Notes: a model not told the origin generated them from the sequence alone. DNA of 64,000 bases from Antilocapra americana (GCA_007570785.1 ML664183.1:19939459-20003458), one strand, 5' to 3'. Positions 22,632 to 34,309 are shown, numbered from the stretch's first letter. A program made the numbers and translations.

Positions 22632-23564
22632 ATAAGACTTACAAGTTTTGAGTTAAAGTAGCTAACCTTACAATACACTGTTTGAAACATGACTTTAGAA
22701 TAACAACAAAAATCCTACTGTTCTGGGAAAACATAAGTCAAGGAAACATGGAGTCAAGTGTTAGGTCAGACTCTAAATTGTGCTTGCAGCTGTTGGTAGG
22801 CAGGAAGACAAAGCCAAGTACTATCCTAGCAGACATGTCAGTCCATCAGTCACAGCGTGGTATGCTGCAGCAAACTGCCCTGCAATGTCCAAATTCATAA
22901 AAAAAAAGAAAGGCTCAAGTTGACCAGCAAGAGAAGTCTCTACCAACCTCCAAGAAGTAGAGTGTTGTTTTCTTTTTGTTGACTTACTCTGATTCTCTAA
23001 TTGCAGATCCCTCCTGTATTTATCCCATATTTAAGTTCATCAGCCTTCATGGTAGGTCTTGCTAAAACATGACACAGCTATTCTGTTTTTTCAGTGTGGA
23101 AAGGTAGCACATACATGTGTGGTCTGAGATAAGCTGGGTCTGGCATTGCAGCTTCTCAGGTAGGAATTCTTACTGTAATTTATAGAAAAACATCATGAGA
23201 AACACAGTTTAGTTTTTGTGGCGTTCTTCTTTCCTTCTTTTATGGAAAGAAGAAACAAACAACAGAAACAGTAACCCAGTGCTGTTGGGATTAATTCCTT
23301 CATTCCAGGAATGCTACCCTCAATGAACTCAGCAATAAGCAGTACCTGAGAATTTTCAGATGATAAATGGAAAATGGTCTTAGAGGGGGAAGAAATAGCT
23401 CTTTTATTGTTGAAGCTACCCTTAAGGAATATTTGGTCTTAGAAGTGAGATCCAGTTTTTCATGAAGAAAGAAAATTAGGTACTTTCTTAGCTTAATAAT
23501 TTGCTTTGAAAGTACTTTACATCATTGTATATTTTATATAACTTCACCCAAAATCATAAATAAG
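22632..23564. other. Unassigned, more balanced composition
   Basis: No exon or family recognised. 23224-23254 forms a perfect 11-bp stem (TTCTTCTTTCC / GGAAAGAAGAA) around a 9-base loop. Confidence 0.45.
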
Positions 23565-23640
23565 CCTGAGTTTGCATCTGAATTATGTGACTTTGAGTCC
23601 CTTAAACTTTCTAAGTCTCAGTGAACTTCAAAGTATGTTG
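23565..23640 (+). mobile_element. MIR fragment
   Basis: TTTGCATCTGAATTATGTGA, CTTTGAGTCCCTTAAACTTT, CTAAGTCTCAG: the MIR core region, truncated. Confidence 0.6.
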
Positions 23641-23699
23641 TGAGTCTCAGGACAGTTTTATCTACATAACATATTATAATATGATCAGTATAGCTTGGT

Positions 23700-23915
23700 A
23701 CTTACATAGACCCTAGAATCAGATAAGCCTGGTTTTGAACCCAGGCCTAGTAACCTTCATTTCTTATTAGCTGTGCAGCCTTGAATGATGCCTAAACTTT
23801 TTAAAAGCTTTAGTTTATTTATCTTTTAAGTTTGGATAACATTGTGCCTGTCCTATAAGGTTGTTGTGAGGAGATGCTATCAAAATCTCATAGGAATATA
23901 AAGTGTTAATGTGTT
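23700..23915 (+). mobile_element. MIR, long copy
   Basis: AGAATCAGATAAGCCTGG, TTTTGAACCCAGGCC, TTAGCTGTGCAGCCTTGA, TTAGTTTATTTATCTTTTAA, TATAAGGTTGTTGTGAGGAG: the complete MIR layout in order. Confidence 0.82.
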
Positions 23916-24119
23916 ATTCAGTTTTCTTTCAATCCTGTATCACTGCAGAGCCTTGGTAACACCCAGACTGACCCCAAGACCTATCTCTCTCACTTTCTCT
24001 CTCTCAAGTTTTTCCTGTATACTGACCTCCCAGAATAGTCTTTTCCTCATTGTAAGGTGTCTTTACAGAAATTTTCAGTGACTTCTTTCCACTTAACATA
24101 TCAAGGCTGAGGTCTCAGA
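23916..24119 (+). mobile_element. Possible L2 segment
   Basis: TTTCAATCCTGTATCACTGC, CCCAGACTGA, TTTCAGTGACTTCTTTCCAC resemble the internal L2 region (TTCAGTGGCTTCCCA type). Weak. Confidence 0.3.
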
Positions 24120-24350
24120 GACAAAGTCATGGACTTGTACAGTGGTCTTACAATCAGCTTAGTTCAAATACTGACTTCATATCGAATCAGCTATTAAAAC
24201 CATATGACATTTAAACAAACTTATTAAACTTTCCATGTGTCAGTTTTTTATTTTATATAAAGAAGAGATAGAGTCTTTTGTGTACAGGTTGTTCATAGGA
24301 AATGAGAAAATAATAAAGCTTTAATGTAAATCTGGCATAAAGTAAACTTT
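24120..24350 (+). mobile_element. MIR, diverged
   Basis: TTCAAATACTGACTTCATAT, CAAACTTATTAAACTTTCCA, GTGTCAGTTTTTTATTTTAT, TACAGGTTGTTCATAGG and AATCTGGCATAAAGTAAAC follow MIR order. Confidence 0.6.
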
Positions 24351-24893
24351 AGCTGTTTTTTTTCTAATTATAGAAGAAATCAAGTTTTACTAAAGTTCAG
24401 TCTTATGTTCTCAAATCCTGCATTCTGTAACATTTTAAATGTAATCATCTTTTTTAGCAACAATTGAGAAAATTTATATCACCTTCTATAGGATACCTCC
24501 TCGACTTATATGTCCTAGTAATAATTTTTATAAAGCTAATACATATTCTGCTTCACCTATAAATGAAAATATTTTAAAGATTTTAAAATAATGCTTCTCT
24601 TAAAAATTAAAGGTTTGTTCACAAAGTTCATGCATATTTTTAAAAGAAAGTGGTGTTATAATTATTTATCTTCCATAGACAATGGCTCTTTATTTTCCCA
24701 TATTTTACTAGTAAATCTGGAGAATTGTACTAATGGAGAAATGAGAAGATAATGAAAGTCTGTGTGCAAAATAGGAATGTTTCAATATGTATTACCTCTA
24801 TAATTCAACAACTTCTCTAGATAGTTCTCCTTGAAATTATTACAAAGAAATTTCACCAACTGCATCTCTTCTTTCAGTTTTAGGAAAGGCTTG
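24351..24893. other. Unassigned AT-rich sequence
   Basis: No family or exon recognised. Confidence 0.5.
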
Positions 24894-25380
24894 TTCAATT
24901 CAGTCCAGTTGCTCAGTCATGTCCAACCCTTTGTAACCCCATGAACCTCAGCATGCCAGGCCTCCCTGTCCATCACCAACTCCCAGAGTCCACCCAGACT
25001 CATGTCCATTGAGTCAGTGATGCCATCCAGCCATCTCATCCTCTGTCGTCCCCTCCTGCTGCCCTCAATCTTTCCCAGCATCAGGGTCTTTTCCAATGAG
25101 TCAGCTCCTTGAACCAGGTGGCCAAAGTATTGGAGTTTCAGCTTCAACATCAGCCCTCCCAATGAACATGTAGGACTGATCTCCTTTAGGATGGACTTGT
25201 TGGATCTCCTTGTGGTCCAAGGACTCTCAAGAGTCTTCTCCAACACCACAGTTCAAAAGCATCAAATCTTTGGCGCTCAGCTTTCTTTATATTCCAACTC
25301 TCACAACCACACATGACCACTAGAAAAACCATAGCCTTACTAGACAGACCTTTGTTGACAAAATAATGTCTCTGCTCCTC
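24894..25380 (-). pseudogene. Outer BovB, 3' half (split by an inner BovB)
   Basis: From the 3' tail (TTCAATTCAGTCCAGTTGCT) rightwards into the C-terminal coding region. Minus-strand frames 24917-25249 and 25186-25467 carry [20 protein letters not shown] and [10 protein letters not shown]. It stops at GTCTCTGCTCCTC, and its exact continuation (AATATGCTGTCTAAG) is found at 27537 after the inner element. Confidence 0.9.
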
Positions 25381-27530
25381 TTGGCAGCACCCCTGACCTC
25401 GGGCACTCCTTATTGCCAAATTCAGACTGAAATTGAAGAAGGTGGAGAAAACCACTAGACCATTCAAGTATTACCTAAGTCAAATCCCTTATGACTAAAC
25501 AGTGGAAGTGAAAAATAGATTTAAAGGACTAGATCTGATAGACAGAATGCCTGATGAACTATGGGTGGAGGTTCATGACATTGTATAGGAGACAGGAATC
25601 AAGACCATTCCCAAGAAAAAGAAATACAAAAAAGCAAAATGGCTGTCTGAGGAGGACTTTAAAATAGCTGTGAAAAGATGGGATGCGAAAAGTAAAGGAG
25701 AAAAGGAAAGATATTCCTATCTGAATGCAGAGTTCCAGAGAATAGCAAAGAGAGATAAAAAGCCTTCCTAGTGATCAATGCAAAGAAATAGAGGAAAACA
25801 ACAGAATGGGAAAGACTAGAGATCTCTTCAAGAAAATTAGAGATACCAAGGGATTATTTCATGCAAAGATAGGCTCAATAAAGGACAGAAATGGTAGGGA
25901 CCTAACAGAAGCAGAAGATATTAAGAAGATGTGGCAAGAATACACAGAAGAATTGTACCAGAAAAGATCTTCATGACCCACATAATCAAGTGGTGTGATC
26001 ACTAACCTAGAGCCAGACATCCTGGAATGTGAAGTCAAATGGACCTTAGGAAGCATCACCACAAATGAAGCTATTGGAGGTGATGAAATTCCAGTTGAGC
26101 TATTTTAAATCCTAAAAAATGATGCTGTGAAAGTGCTGCACTCAATCTGCCAGCAAATATGGAAAACTCAGCAGTGGCCACAGGACTGGAAAAGGTCAGT
26201 TTTCATTCCAATCCCAAGGAAAGAGAATGCCAAAGAATACTCAAACTACCGCACAATTGCACTCATTTCACTCGCTAGTAAAGTAATGCTCAAAATTCTG
26301 CAAACCAGGCTTCAGAAATACCTGAACATGAGCTTCCAGATGTTCAAGCTGGTTTTAGAAAAGGGGGAGGAACCAGAGATCAAATTGCCAACATCCGATG
26401 GATTATCGAAAAAGCAAGAGAGTTCCAGAAAAACATCTATTTCTGCTCTATTGACCATACCAAAGCCTTTGACTGTGGATCACAATAAACTGTGGAAAAT
26501 TCTGAAAGAGATGGGAATACCAGACTACCTGAGCTGCCTCTTGAGAAAGCTGTATGCAGGTCAGGAAGCAAAAGTTAGAATTGGACATGGAACAACAGAC
26601 TGGTTCCAAATAGGAAAAGGAGTACATCAAGGCTGTATATTGTCACTCTGTCATTTAGCTTATATGCAGAGTACATCATGAGAAACACTGGGCTGGAGGA
26701 AGCACAAGCTGGAATCAAGATTGCCAGGAGAAATATCAATAACCTCAGATATGCAGATGATACCACCCTTATGGCAGAAAGTGAAGAAGAACTAAAGAGC
26801 TTCTTGATGAAAGTGAAAGAATAGAGTGAAAATGTTGGCTTAAAGCTCAACATTCAGAAAACTAAGATCATGGCATCTGGTCCCATCACTTCATGGCAAA
26901 TAGATGGGCAAACAGTGGAAACAGTGGGTCACTTTATTTTGGGGGGCTCAAAATCTCTGCAGATAGTGTTTGCAGCCATGAAATTAAAAGACGCTTACTC
27001 CTTGGAAGAAAAGTTATGACCAACCTAGACAGCATATTAAAAAGCAGAGACATTACTTTGTCAACAAAGGTCTGTCTTGTCAAGGCTATGGTTTTTCCAG
27101 TGGTCATGTATGGATGTGAGAGTTGTACTATAAAGAAAGCTGAGCACCGAAGAATTGATGCTTTTGAACTGTGGTGTTGGCGAAGACTCTTGAGAGTCCC
27201 TTGGACTGCAAGGAGAGCCAACCAGTCCATCCTAAAGGAGACCAGTCCTGGCTGTTCATTGGAAGGACTGATGTTGGAGCTGAAACTCCAATACTCTGCC
27301 CACCTGATGCGAAGAGCTGACTCATTTGAAAAGACCCTGGGAAAGATTGAGGGCATGAGGAGAAGGGGACGACAGGGAATGAGATGGCTGGATGGCATCA
27401 CTGACTCAATGGACATGATTTTGGGTGGACTCCAGGAGTTGGTGTTGGAAAGAGGTCTGGCAGGCTGCAGCTCAATGGGTCTCAAAGAGTCAGACACTAC
27501 TGAGTGATTGAATTGAACTGAATGACTGTA
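25381..27530 (+). pseudogene. Inner BovB LINE, 5'-truncated
   Basis: About 2.15 kb, from the last part of the endonuclease (ACTCCTTATTGCCAAATTCA) to the 3' tail ending near GAATTGAACTGAATGA. The reverse transcriptase frame at 26127-26681 has SVFIPIPRKENAKEYSNYRT at its start and TDWFQIGKGVHQGC near its end. Between them the frame slips, so the motif A region reads out of frame. YADD is intact at 26750-26761 in another frame. The C-terminal frame 26893-27507 is the longest clean stretch (204 codons). A CTCCTC hexamer at 25375-25380 and 27531-27536 is the likely target duplication inside the outer BovB. Confidence 0.92.
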
Positions 27531-27536
27531 CTCCTC

Positions 27537-28032
27537 AATATGCTGTCTAAGTTAGTCATAACCTTTCTTCTAAGGAGTCAACGTCTTTTAATTTCATGGC
27601 TGCAATCACCATCTGCTTGATTTTGGACCCCCCAAAATAAAGTCTGACACTATTTCCACTGTTCCCCTATCTTTTGCCATGATGTGATGGGACCGGATAC
27701 CATGATCTTATTTTTCTGAATGTTGAGCTTTAAGCCAACTTTTTCACTCTCCTCTTTCACTTTCATCAAGAGACTCTTTAGTTTTTCTTTACTTTCTACC
27801 ATAAGAGTTGTGTCATCTGCATATCTGAGGTTATTGATATTTCTCCTGGCAATTTTGATTCCAGCTTGTGCTTCCTCTGGCCCATCATTTCTCATGATGT
27901 ACTCTGCATATAAGTTAAATAAGCAGGGTGGCAACATACAGCCTTCACTTACTTTTTTTCCTATTTGGAACCAGTCTGTTTTTCCATGTCCAGTTCTAAC
28001 TGTTGCTTCCTGACCTATATACTGGTTTCTTT
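27537..28032 (-). pseudogene. Outer BovB, 5' part (RT fragment)
   Basis: Continuation of 24894-25380. The minus-strand frame 27650-28039 (129 codons) covers reverse transcriptase motifs B to C: TDWFQIGKKVSEGCMLPPCL, LFNLYAEYIMRN and an intact NLRYADDTTLM (YADD codons at 27812-27823). The element is truncated after the TACTGGTTTCT block near 28030. Confidence 0.9.
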
Positions 28033-29069
28033 TCCACAAGGGAAGGCTGGAGCCAGATGCAGCTGTTCATAACTCTTTAAAAATTTTTTTTGAAAGAACA
28101 ATGATTTTCAAGGAAAATTACAGTTTTAATATGATGAATATGAAAAACAATGAGGTCAAGAACTAAACTCTAATGCTATTTTCTCCTGGAGATTAGTTGA
28201 GTCAGTGTCAAATTTGTTTCTTTCATAGCTTCTTTGAACAACAGAAGGAGTGTTCCTATGATCGTCCTCCTTACGGAGATTTACTGTGAGTTTCATTTGT
28301 TTTACAGTGTCAGATTTCCTGTTTCTATGCGGAATCAAATATTTTAGTGTTTATAGGAACCCATAAAATGTAGCTCATGTACCTAATGTGTACTCCTTTG
28401 AGAGTATTACTTTCTGAATAAACCTGTCTTTCTCTCAGGTACTCATTCAAATGCAACTTTCAGGCAATATAGTGGGACTTTCAATCAAATATTAATATTA
28501 TTTTTGAATGATCATTGCATTTTAGCCTTTTACAACAAGTTGCTTGCTTTGTTTTCATTTTTCTTATTTTCCACTTGAGTGTGTTTTCCCATGTTTTTGT
28601 TTGAATCACATGTCCCAGACTTACTGAGTCATGTTGATGGGAAGCCCTTTTCTGGAGTCCAAGCAGTACCTTGAAGTGTTTCTCTAGGGCTGTTACTGCC
28701 TGAAAGATCAGAGGAGATGAAATTCAAGGACTTCTTAGGAATCACTCATATAGTAAAGACAATACAGATAAACAGAGCTTTTGGAAATAATTGTAGTTTG
28801 ACATCTTTAACTGTGTCTAAACCCAAGAAACATGCTGAGATTCTAAAAAGTCACTTGGTTTTCTGGGAACCTTCCTACAATTCCATGTATAAGAAAAGTA
28901 TAAGGGGAAGCATTTTCAAGAAAAGTCAACTACATATTTACTTGGAGACAGAAAATAAACTTATTAAGGAATTATACTCACAAAATATTTATTCATTCAT
29001 TTACTTAGTTATTCAAACAACATTGACTTTCTATGCCCTTTAGTTGACAGACTATAGTTTATGTTTCAG
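28033..29069. other. Unassigned sequence
   Basis: No exon or family recognised. The 108-codon frame at 28717-29043 (+) is lysine- and isoleucine-rich, has no recognisable motif and is probably chance. Confidence 0.45.
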
Positions 29070-29200
29070 CTCATCATTTATTAGCTCTGTTGCTTTGAGA
29101 AACTTACTTAAAAGTCCTTAAGCCTTTATAAAACAGGAATAATTGTTGCAACTTTTAAAAAGGGTTTGAGGGACATCCAACAAAAATAAATGTAAAGCAC
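29070..29200 (+). mobile_element. MIR
   Basis: TTTATTAGCTCTGTTGCTTT, GAGAAACTTACTTAAAAGTC, CTTAAGCCTTTATAAAACAGG, AATGTAAAGCACACTG: MIR core and right part. Confidence 0.7.
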
Positions 29201-29589
29201 ACTGTATCCACGAAGGCTCTAAAATTATCTCCTACTTATATCTTTATACTCCTTTATATCTTTCTCTTCTAAACTTGCCTATTATCTTATCCATGATAAA
29301 TAATTCTGAGACATTGCTCCTGTTTGTTATTTTATTCTCCTATTCAAAACACTAGCTTTAGTTTTCCAATTTGGGTTTTAATTTTTCATTGTGTCACTGA
29401 AAGTCTTTGACAAATCTTTGACACATTCCCAATACACACACACATACATATCTCCCATAAAACCTCTTTTTAGATTGCATGTCATCCCGAAGCACCCACA
29501 GTGTTCCATGTTTCTACATATTAAGTCAAACCTTTATCACTAACTGAACTCCTCTTTCTCCGCCTTTCAGATGAAAGTTTATTCCAACT

Positions 29590-29865
29590 ACTCAAGGTCC
29601 ATTGTGCATACCTTTACCCATGAACCATTTTTTGTTTCCCACAGCGGAATATTCCTCCCCCTCTGAATTGCGGAAACAATTTGCATGCACTTCTTTTATG
29701 CCAATCGTCTTAGGTTGTCCTGCATTCTAGTCTTTTATATGTCTCTGATCTCCATAACCAGAAGATAAGTTTTCTAAGGATACATAGCTTACTCAGCTTT
29801 GAATCCCTTTTAGTGTCTACCATAGTGGCAAACTGTAGACATGTAATAAATACTTGACCAAATTG
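29590..29865 (+). mobile_element. L2 3' end
   Basis: CAAGGTCCATTGTGCATACC, CCTCCCCCTCTGAATTGCGG, CAATTTGCATGCACTTCTTT, then TTTTAGTGTCTACCATAGTG and ATGTAATAAATACTTGACCA: the ordered 3' blocks of L2. It may begin earlier (from about 29320). Confidence 0.7.
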
Positions 29866-30577
29866 AATTGCATGGCTTAGTTGGTTTATCCTCATGGGGG
29901 ATGTAGTACAGGTAATTGAATTTTTCTAGCCGCTTATTAAGGCCCATTTACTTTCACTAACAGTTGGACAGGTGGTGGGATCATTAGGCTAATTTTCGAG
30001 TTGTGGATTCAGCTGTACTTTTGAATGGTCATCAATGCACTTTACTATGGATAACTGGGTTGAAATGCCTGTTGGTTTTATATGAATAGGCAAAGAAATG
30101 TTCATTGAAAGTAATGAAGAGAAGATAATGACTTTAATTTCTTTTTTTTTTAATTCCCAATCAGCTATATTGTAAGTACAGCTATTGGTAGACCAATCTA
30201 GTTCATAGAAACATCATTTTCATAATTTCAACCATTGTATTAGAAGTGTTAATTTCAAGTAACCTGTAAAATAGTCAACTGTTATACTTTATTGAAAACA
30301 AACAAGAACAACCAAAAACGTGATAAATATATGTCAATGAAAACAGTTAATCTGAATTTAAGGTTCAATAATGGATAGATTTCATAAAACTTAAACTATA
30401 TTTTTGGTATAACCAAGCCATAGTTTTTAAATAATAGTGTGTCAATATAATTGCATAAAAAATATTTTCTAGATATTTGTAAGCATATCTTCCCTGCACA
30501 TTCTAGCATTAAATAAAATGTAAAGAGACACTTGCTGTAGATTTTTCTACCAATCAGAATTTACATGAAAAAAAATA
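29866..30577. other. Unassigned AT-rich sequence
   Basis: No family or exon recognised. Confidence 0.5.
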
Positions 30578-31190
30578 TGGTTGATCTTTGTTATTTGCAG
30601 ATTTACTTACTTGCTAAATTTATTTGTAACCCCCAAATCAATACCTTTGGCACTTTTGCGATAATTTGCAGACATGAACAGAGTGGCAAAATATTTGAGT
30701 CATCTAAAGGTACATTCCCAGTTGAGTATGGACAAGGCAACACCTGCCTTCTTGTTTCAGTTCATACAAACAAACATTCTTTTCATTTTTTATCTAGTGC
30801 TACATTTTTTATATTTTTATGTCTATTATTGGTGATTTTGCCACTTAAAATCTCTACCCAGTGTAGTGCCTGAGTGCTGTCTAGTGTTTTTAAGTGCAGG
30901 AAGACTGTTATATGCCATAAGGAGTATATGCATGTATTATATAAGGCTCATTCAGGCATGAGTTATAATGCTGTTGGCTATGAGTTCCAAGCTAATTGAT
31001 TAGCAATAAAGTGTCTTCATATGCATGCATATATGGTACGATTATGAATTGCTAGGTTGATAAAAATGTGACCAAAGGCTTTTAGAATACTAACTGTATT
31101 TCCACTAAGAGCAGTGATTTGGTATTCATTAATTGTTTACAGTGAGTATAGTGTATATAATAACTACTGTGAATAATGAAAATTGCTGTG
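30578..31190 (+). mobile_element. Tigger-type (pogo) DNA transposon remnant
   Basis: About 0.61 kb with degenerate inverted ends: GGTTGATCTTTGTTATTTGC on the left and, reversed, CAGCAATTTTCATTATTCAC on the right, next to TA-containing flank. Internal blocks AACCCCCAAATCAATACC and GTGCTGTCTAGTGTTTTTAA, then CAGGCATGAGTTATAATGCT, correspond to the 5' leader and the start of a pogo-class transposase (an SAEVLSSV-like start and an SGMSYSAVG-like segment). Stops and substitutions are frequent. The body of the transposase is missing, so this is a non-autonomous, long-dead copy. The exact Tigger subfamily is not resolved. Confidence 0.78.
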
Positions 31191-31367
31191 TTTTGTGGTT
31201 TTGTCTCCTATAGCTGATTACTAGATCAGAATAAAAGTGATGCTTTACCTATCTCTGAACTATATAGTGCATTGTTATGGCTTTTCTTTCTCTTCCTTCT
31301 ATAATAATAGACATATTTTGTGCCAAGAACTTTGCATATGTGGCTCATTTTATATTACCGACATAGT

Positions 31368-31503
31368 TGCTGCTGCTGCTGCTGCTATGTCGCTTCAGTT
31401 GTGTCTGACTCTGTGCAACCCCATAGATGACAGCCCACCAGGCTGCCCCATCCCTGGATTCTCCAGGCAAGAACACTGGAGTGGGTTGCCATTGCCTTCT
31501 CCG
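31368..31503 (-). mobile_element. Bov-A2-type SINE monomer with (CTG)n end
   Basis: (TGC)6 at 31368-31386 is followed by TATGTCGCTTCAGTTGTGTC and the Bov-A body to GCCATTGCCTTCTCCG. On the minus strand this is the right-hand Bov-A2 unit with its (AGC)n tail. The left unit of the usual dimer is absent. Confidence 0.88.
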
Positions 31504-32095
31504 ACCAATGTAGTAATCCCATGAATAAAAGCTTTACACTTTTTATGTATTTTAAAAATACAGATACTCATCTGATTATCAAAACTAATAAAAATAGTTG
31601 TAATATCCCATAATATCTCATATATTCAGGAGGGAAAAAGGAACTGGCACTCTTCAGAACTGATAGATTATAAAATTGCTAACATATACATACACACACA
31701 TGTATACAACACTGCAAACACACCTAGTCACACACACGTAAAGCATGATACAAGCAAAAGCAAATAATTCTCTTGCCATATAAATTGTGTATTTTATAAC
31801 ACATGAAAATGTCTGATGACACAGAAAGCTTCCTGTGATGTATAATGTATAATTTCAAGTCAATAAGAATTAACTGAATAACTATAGAATTAGTAATATT
31901 GTGTTAAGCATTATAAGCTACAAACACATCTGAACATAATGTTGCCCTAAAGCATTTTATATTCCTGTAGCATACACACAGTGAAATATAACTAAAACAC
32001 AAGGGGGTGATTCCAGTCAAGTTTCCTTATGTTGGTATTTGGAAACACTGAGGTAGACTACTAGATTTTTACCTTTTCATTCCATGATTGATTTA
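31504..32095. other. Unassigned sequence with CA-rich patches
   Basis: 31690-31740 has short interrupted CA/TA repeats. No gene or family recognised. Confidence 0.45.
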
Positions 32096-32103
32096 AATTA
32101 GCT

Positions 32104-32266
32104 GCAATGCAAGTGATCTGAGTTTGATCGCTGGGTCAGGATATCCCATAGAGAAGAAAATGGCTACTCACTCCAGTGTTTTGCCTGGAGATTTCCATGG
32201 ATAGAGGAGCCTGGGAGGCTATAATCCATGGGATCACAGAGTTGGACAAAACTGAGGGATTAATTG
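32104..32266 (+). mobile_element. Bov-tA SINE, 5'-truncated
   Basis: Begins inside the tRNA head at TGCAATGC / GAGTTTGATCGCTGGGTCAG and runs through the Bov-A body. The 8-bp duplication AATTAGCT at 32096-32103 and 32267-32274 encloses the truncated copy, so truncation happened at integration. Confidence 0.88.
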
Positions 32267-32701
32267 AATTAGCTAAGTTTTTAATTTAGTTCTAGATAAT
32301 TTTAAATTACATGATTTCATTATTCAGGCTGACCACTACAACTTCCCAATAAAACCCCAGGGCTTCTTAGCTTATTGATGCTGAAGCTACCAATATTCAC
32401 TACATAGCATTCTCTAGTAGGGTCCTTCTAGACAAGCGAGCCTGACTGCTTCTGTGGTGTTCACTATGCCCATTTTAAATTGTATACGTTCTTGTTGTGC
32501 CCAACCCTCAAAGTGATGGACACTCCATAGAACATTTTTGCTGGGTATTTCTAGTGCAAGAAGTTGGCCTAGCCAAGGAAATTTGGGTCTCAACAGTTTT
32601 CCAGCCAGTGACATCAGCTACATGGCATTCCTTTCTCTTAAAGGAAAATTCATATTCAAACTAGTTTCCATTCAGTAAGAGAAAGAGGTCTCCCCTCACC
32701 T

Positions 32702-32702
<1 letters not shown>

Positions 32703-32752
<50 letters not shown>
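32703..32752. repeat. (CA)25 microsatellite, uninterrupted
   Basis: 25 pure CA units by direct count. Long pure tracts like this are usually polymorphic. Confidence 0.97.
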
Positions 32753-32754
<2 letters not shown>

Positions 32755-32843
32755 ATCTCACACAAAAACACATACCCACATAATCCCTGGAAGGATAAAA
32801 GCCTCTATTTTTCCCATATAAAGCCTGAGGTAGGATAAAGAGT

Positions 32844-33055
32844 GAGGTCTCCCTGGTGGCTCAGTAATAAAGAATCTGCCTGTCAATGCAAGAGACATGG
32901 GTTTGATCCTTGGGTAAGGAAGATTCCCTGGAGAAGGAAATGGCAAGCACTCGAGTGTTTTTACCTGGGAAACCCCATGGACAGAGGAGCCTGGTGGGCT
33001 ATAGTTGATGGGATCTCAAACGAGGTGAACACAACTTAGCAACTAAACAACAGCA
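32844..33055 (+). mobile_element. Bov-tA SINE
   Basis: AGGTCTCCCTGGTGGCTCAG head, GGGTTTGATCCTTGGGTAAG, and a body ending TTAGCAACTAAACAACAGCA. Flanks GGATAAAGAGT (32833-32843) and GGGTAAAGAGT (33056-33066) form the target duplication. Confidence 0.94.
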
Positions 33056-33066
33056 GGGTAAAGAGT

Positions 33067-34309
33067 AGTATTGCAAAAATATTTTTGGCTGTCTTTTTGT
33101 AAGACCTTTCTTCAGAATTTGTGTTTTGTGCTGTTGTAGGTAAGGGTGATTTGTCATCTCTTATTCTTGCATTTGCATTCCAGCAAATGTTCATAGATAA
33201 CAAGAAAAGTCCCATTTCTATCAGGAATCAAAATATATATGGACATGCTAATTACATTCTGGAATATAAATTGTTTCACTATAAAAGTAGAATTATAATG
33301 CTTTCTCTGTGCCTTGTAGACTTTTTATAAGATTAAATATATAGCTCTTTGATCTATGGCTGAATTCAGGCACTGAAAATTGCATAGTGTGTAATGAATA
33401 TAAGCTGAGACAAGAGTTACTTTAACACATTTGAGTTACCTAACTAACACTTGTCTTCGTTAAGTACTTTCTCAAGATTAAGACAATAAATGCTGAGTGA
33501 GAGAGCTGCAAACACCCCTGGCTATAGCAGAAGACATATGACTCTTCCCTGCAGCACATGTAAGGTTAAATTCGGTCATTGGATATTTTGATATGCAATA
33601 ACCCTGAAAGAAAAGAAGGAGGGCTGGAGTCTTTTAATGCAAGAAGAGACTATGATGGTGATGATTGAAAGCTTCCAATCTCCAAGTAGCCTGAGAAGCA
33701 AGTTTGGCCAAGTGTTAACTTGCCATTATGGAGGATATAGACTTGTGACCTCATACTCTGAAAGATTCTTCAAAGAACATATCTCAGACAAGGCAGAAAG
33801 CCATGCTCCATCAACACTTGAGAAAAGGGGTCAGGCTAATGTGATTATGTTTAATCAAAGGAAAAATATAGAGGAAAATGCTCATTTTTATCAATTTAAT
33901 TCTGCTATGTCATTTTAAGATTGGCTATTTTCTTCCTACCATTAGAATAAATAGGCTTCCTCTCTTATCTCTAGGTTTTATTCTGGGAATGGGGTAGTAC
34001 GAGATAAAGTTTTTAAAAATAGAAGTAACCTCTGGTATTCTAAAATTCTAGTTTATACCTTTTAAAAGTGTGAATATAGAGAAAAACATATTGTCTTAAA
34101 CTGATGGTCTCTAACTAACATTTCAGAAAGAATTATTTTTTAATGAAGTTCTTTTCCTAGGTTCTTAGCTTTTACCAGAGATGGGATATTGAGGATGTAT
34201 TCTTTTTAAGATGTGATATCTGAAGGTTTGTTTTTTGTTTGTTGTATTTTTTAAATCCATATGGTCCAGAAAAAGTATCCTTTTTAGTTAGGAAAAATTT
34301 TTGAGTATC
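33067..34309. other. Unassigned sequence
   Basis: No repeat family recognised. The frame at 33637-33918 (+, 93 codons) has mixed composition and ends in LTR-free unique sequence. I see no domain, signal peptide or splice context that supports a gene. Confidence 0.4.

Noticed and set aside
23224..23254. Perfect 11-bp stem with 9-base loop
   Set aside because: The arms are purine/pyrimidine-biased and too short for a microRNA precursor; no further support.
26934..27497. 187-codon minus-strand frame
   Set aside because: It is the shadow of the BovB C-terminal frame on the plus strand at 26893-27507.
33637..33918. 93-codon frame outside known repeats
   Set aside because: Length is within chance expectation for 64 kb; no domain, no splice sites assessed as convincing, no neighbouring exon.
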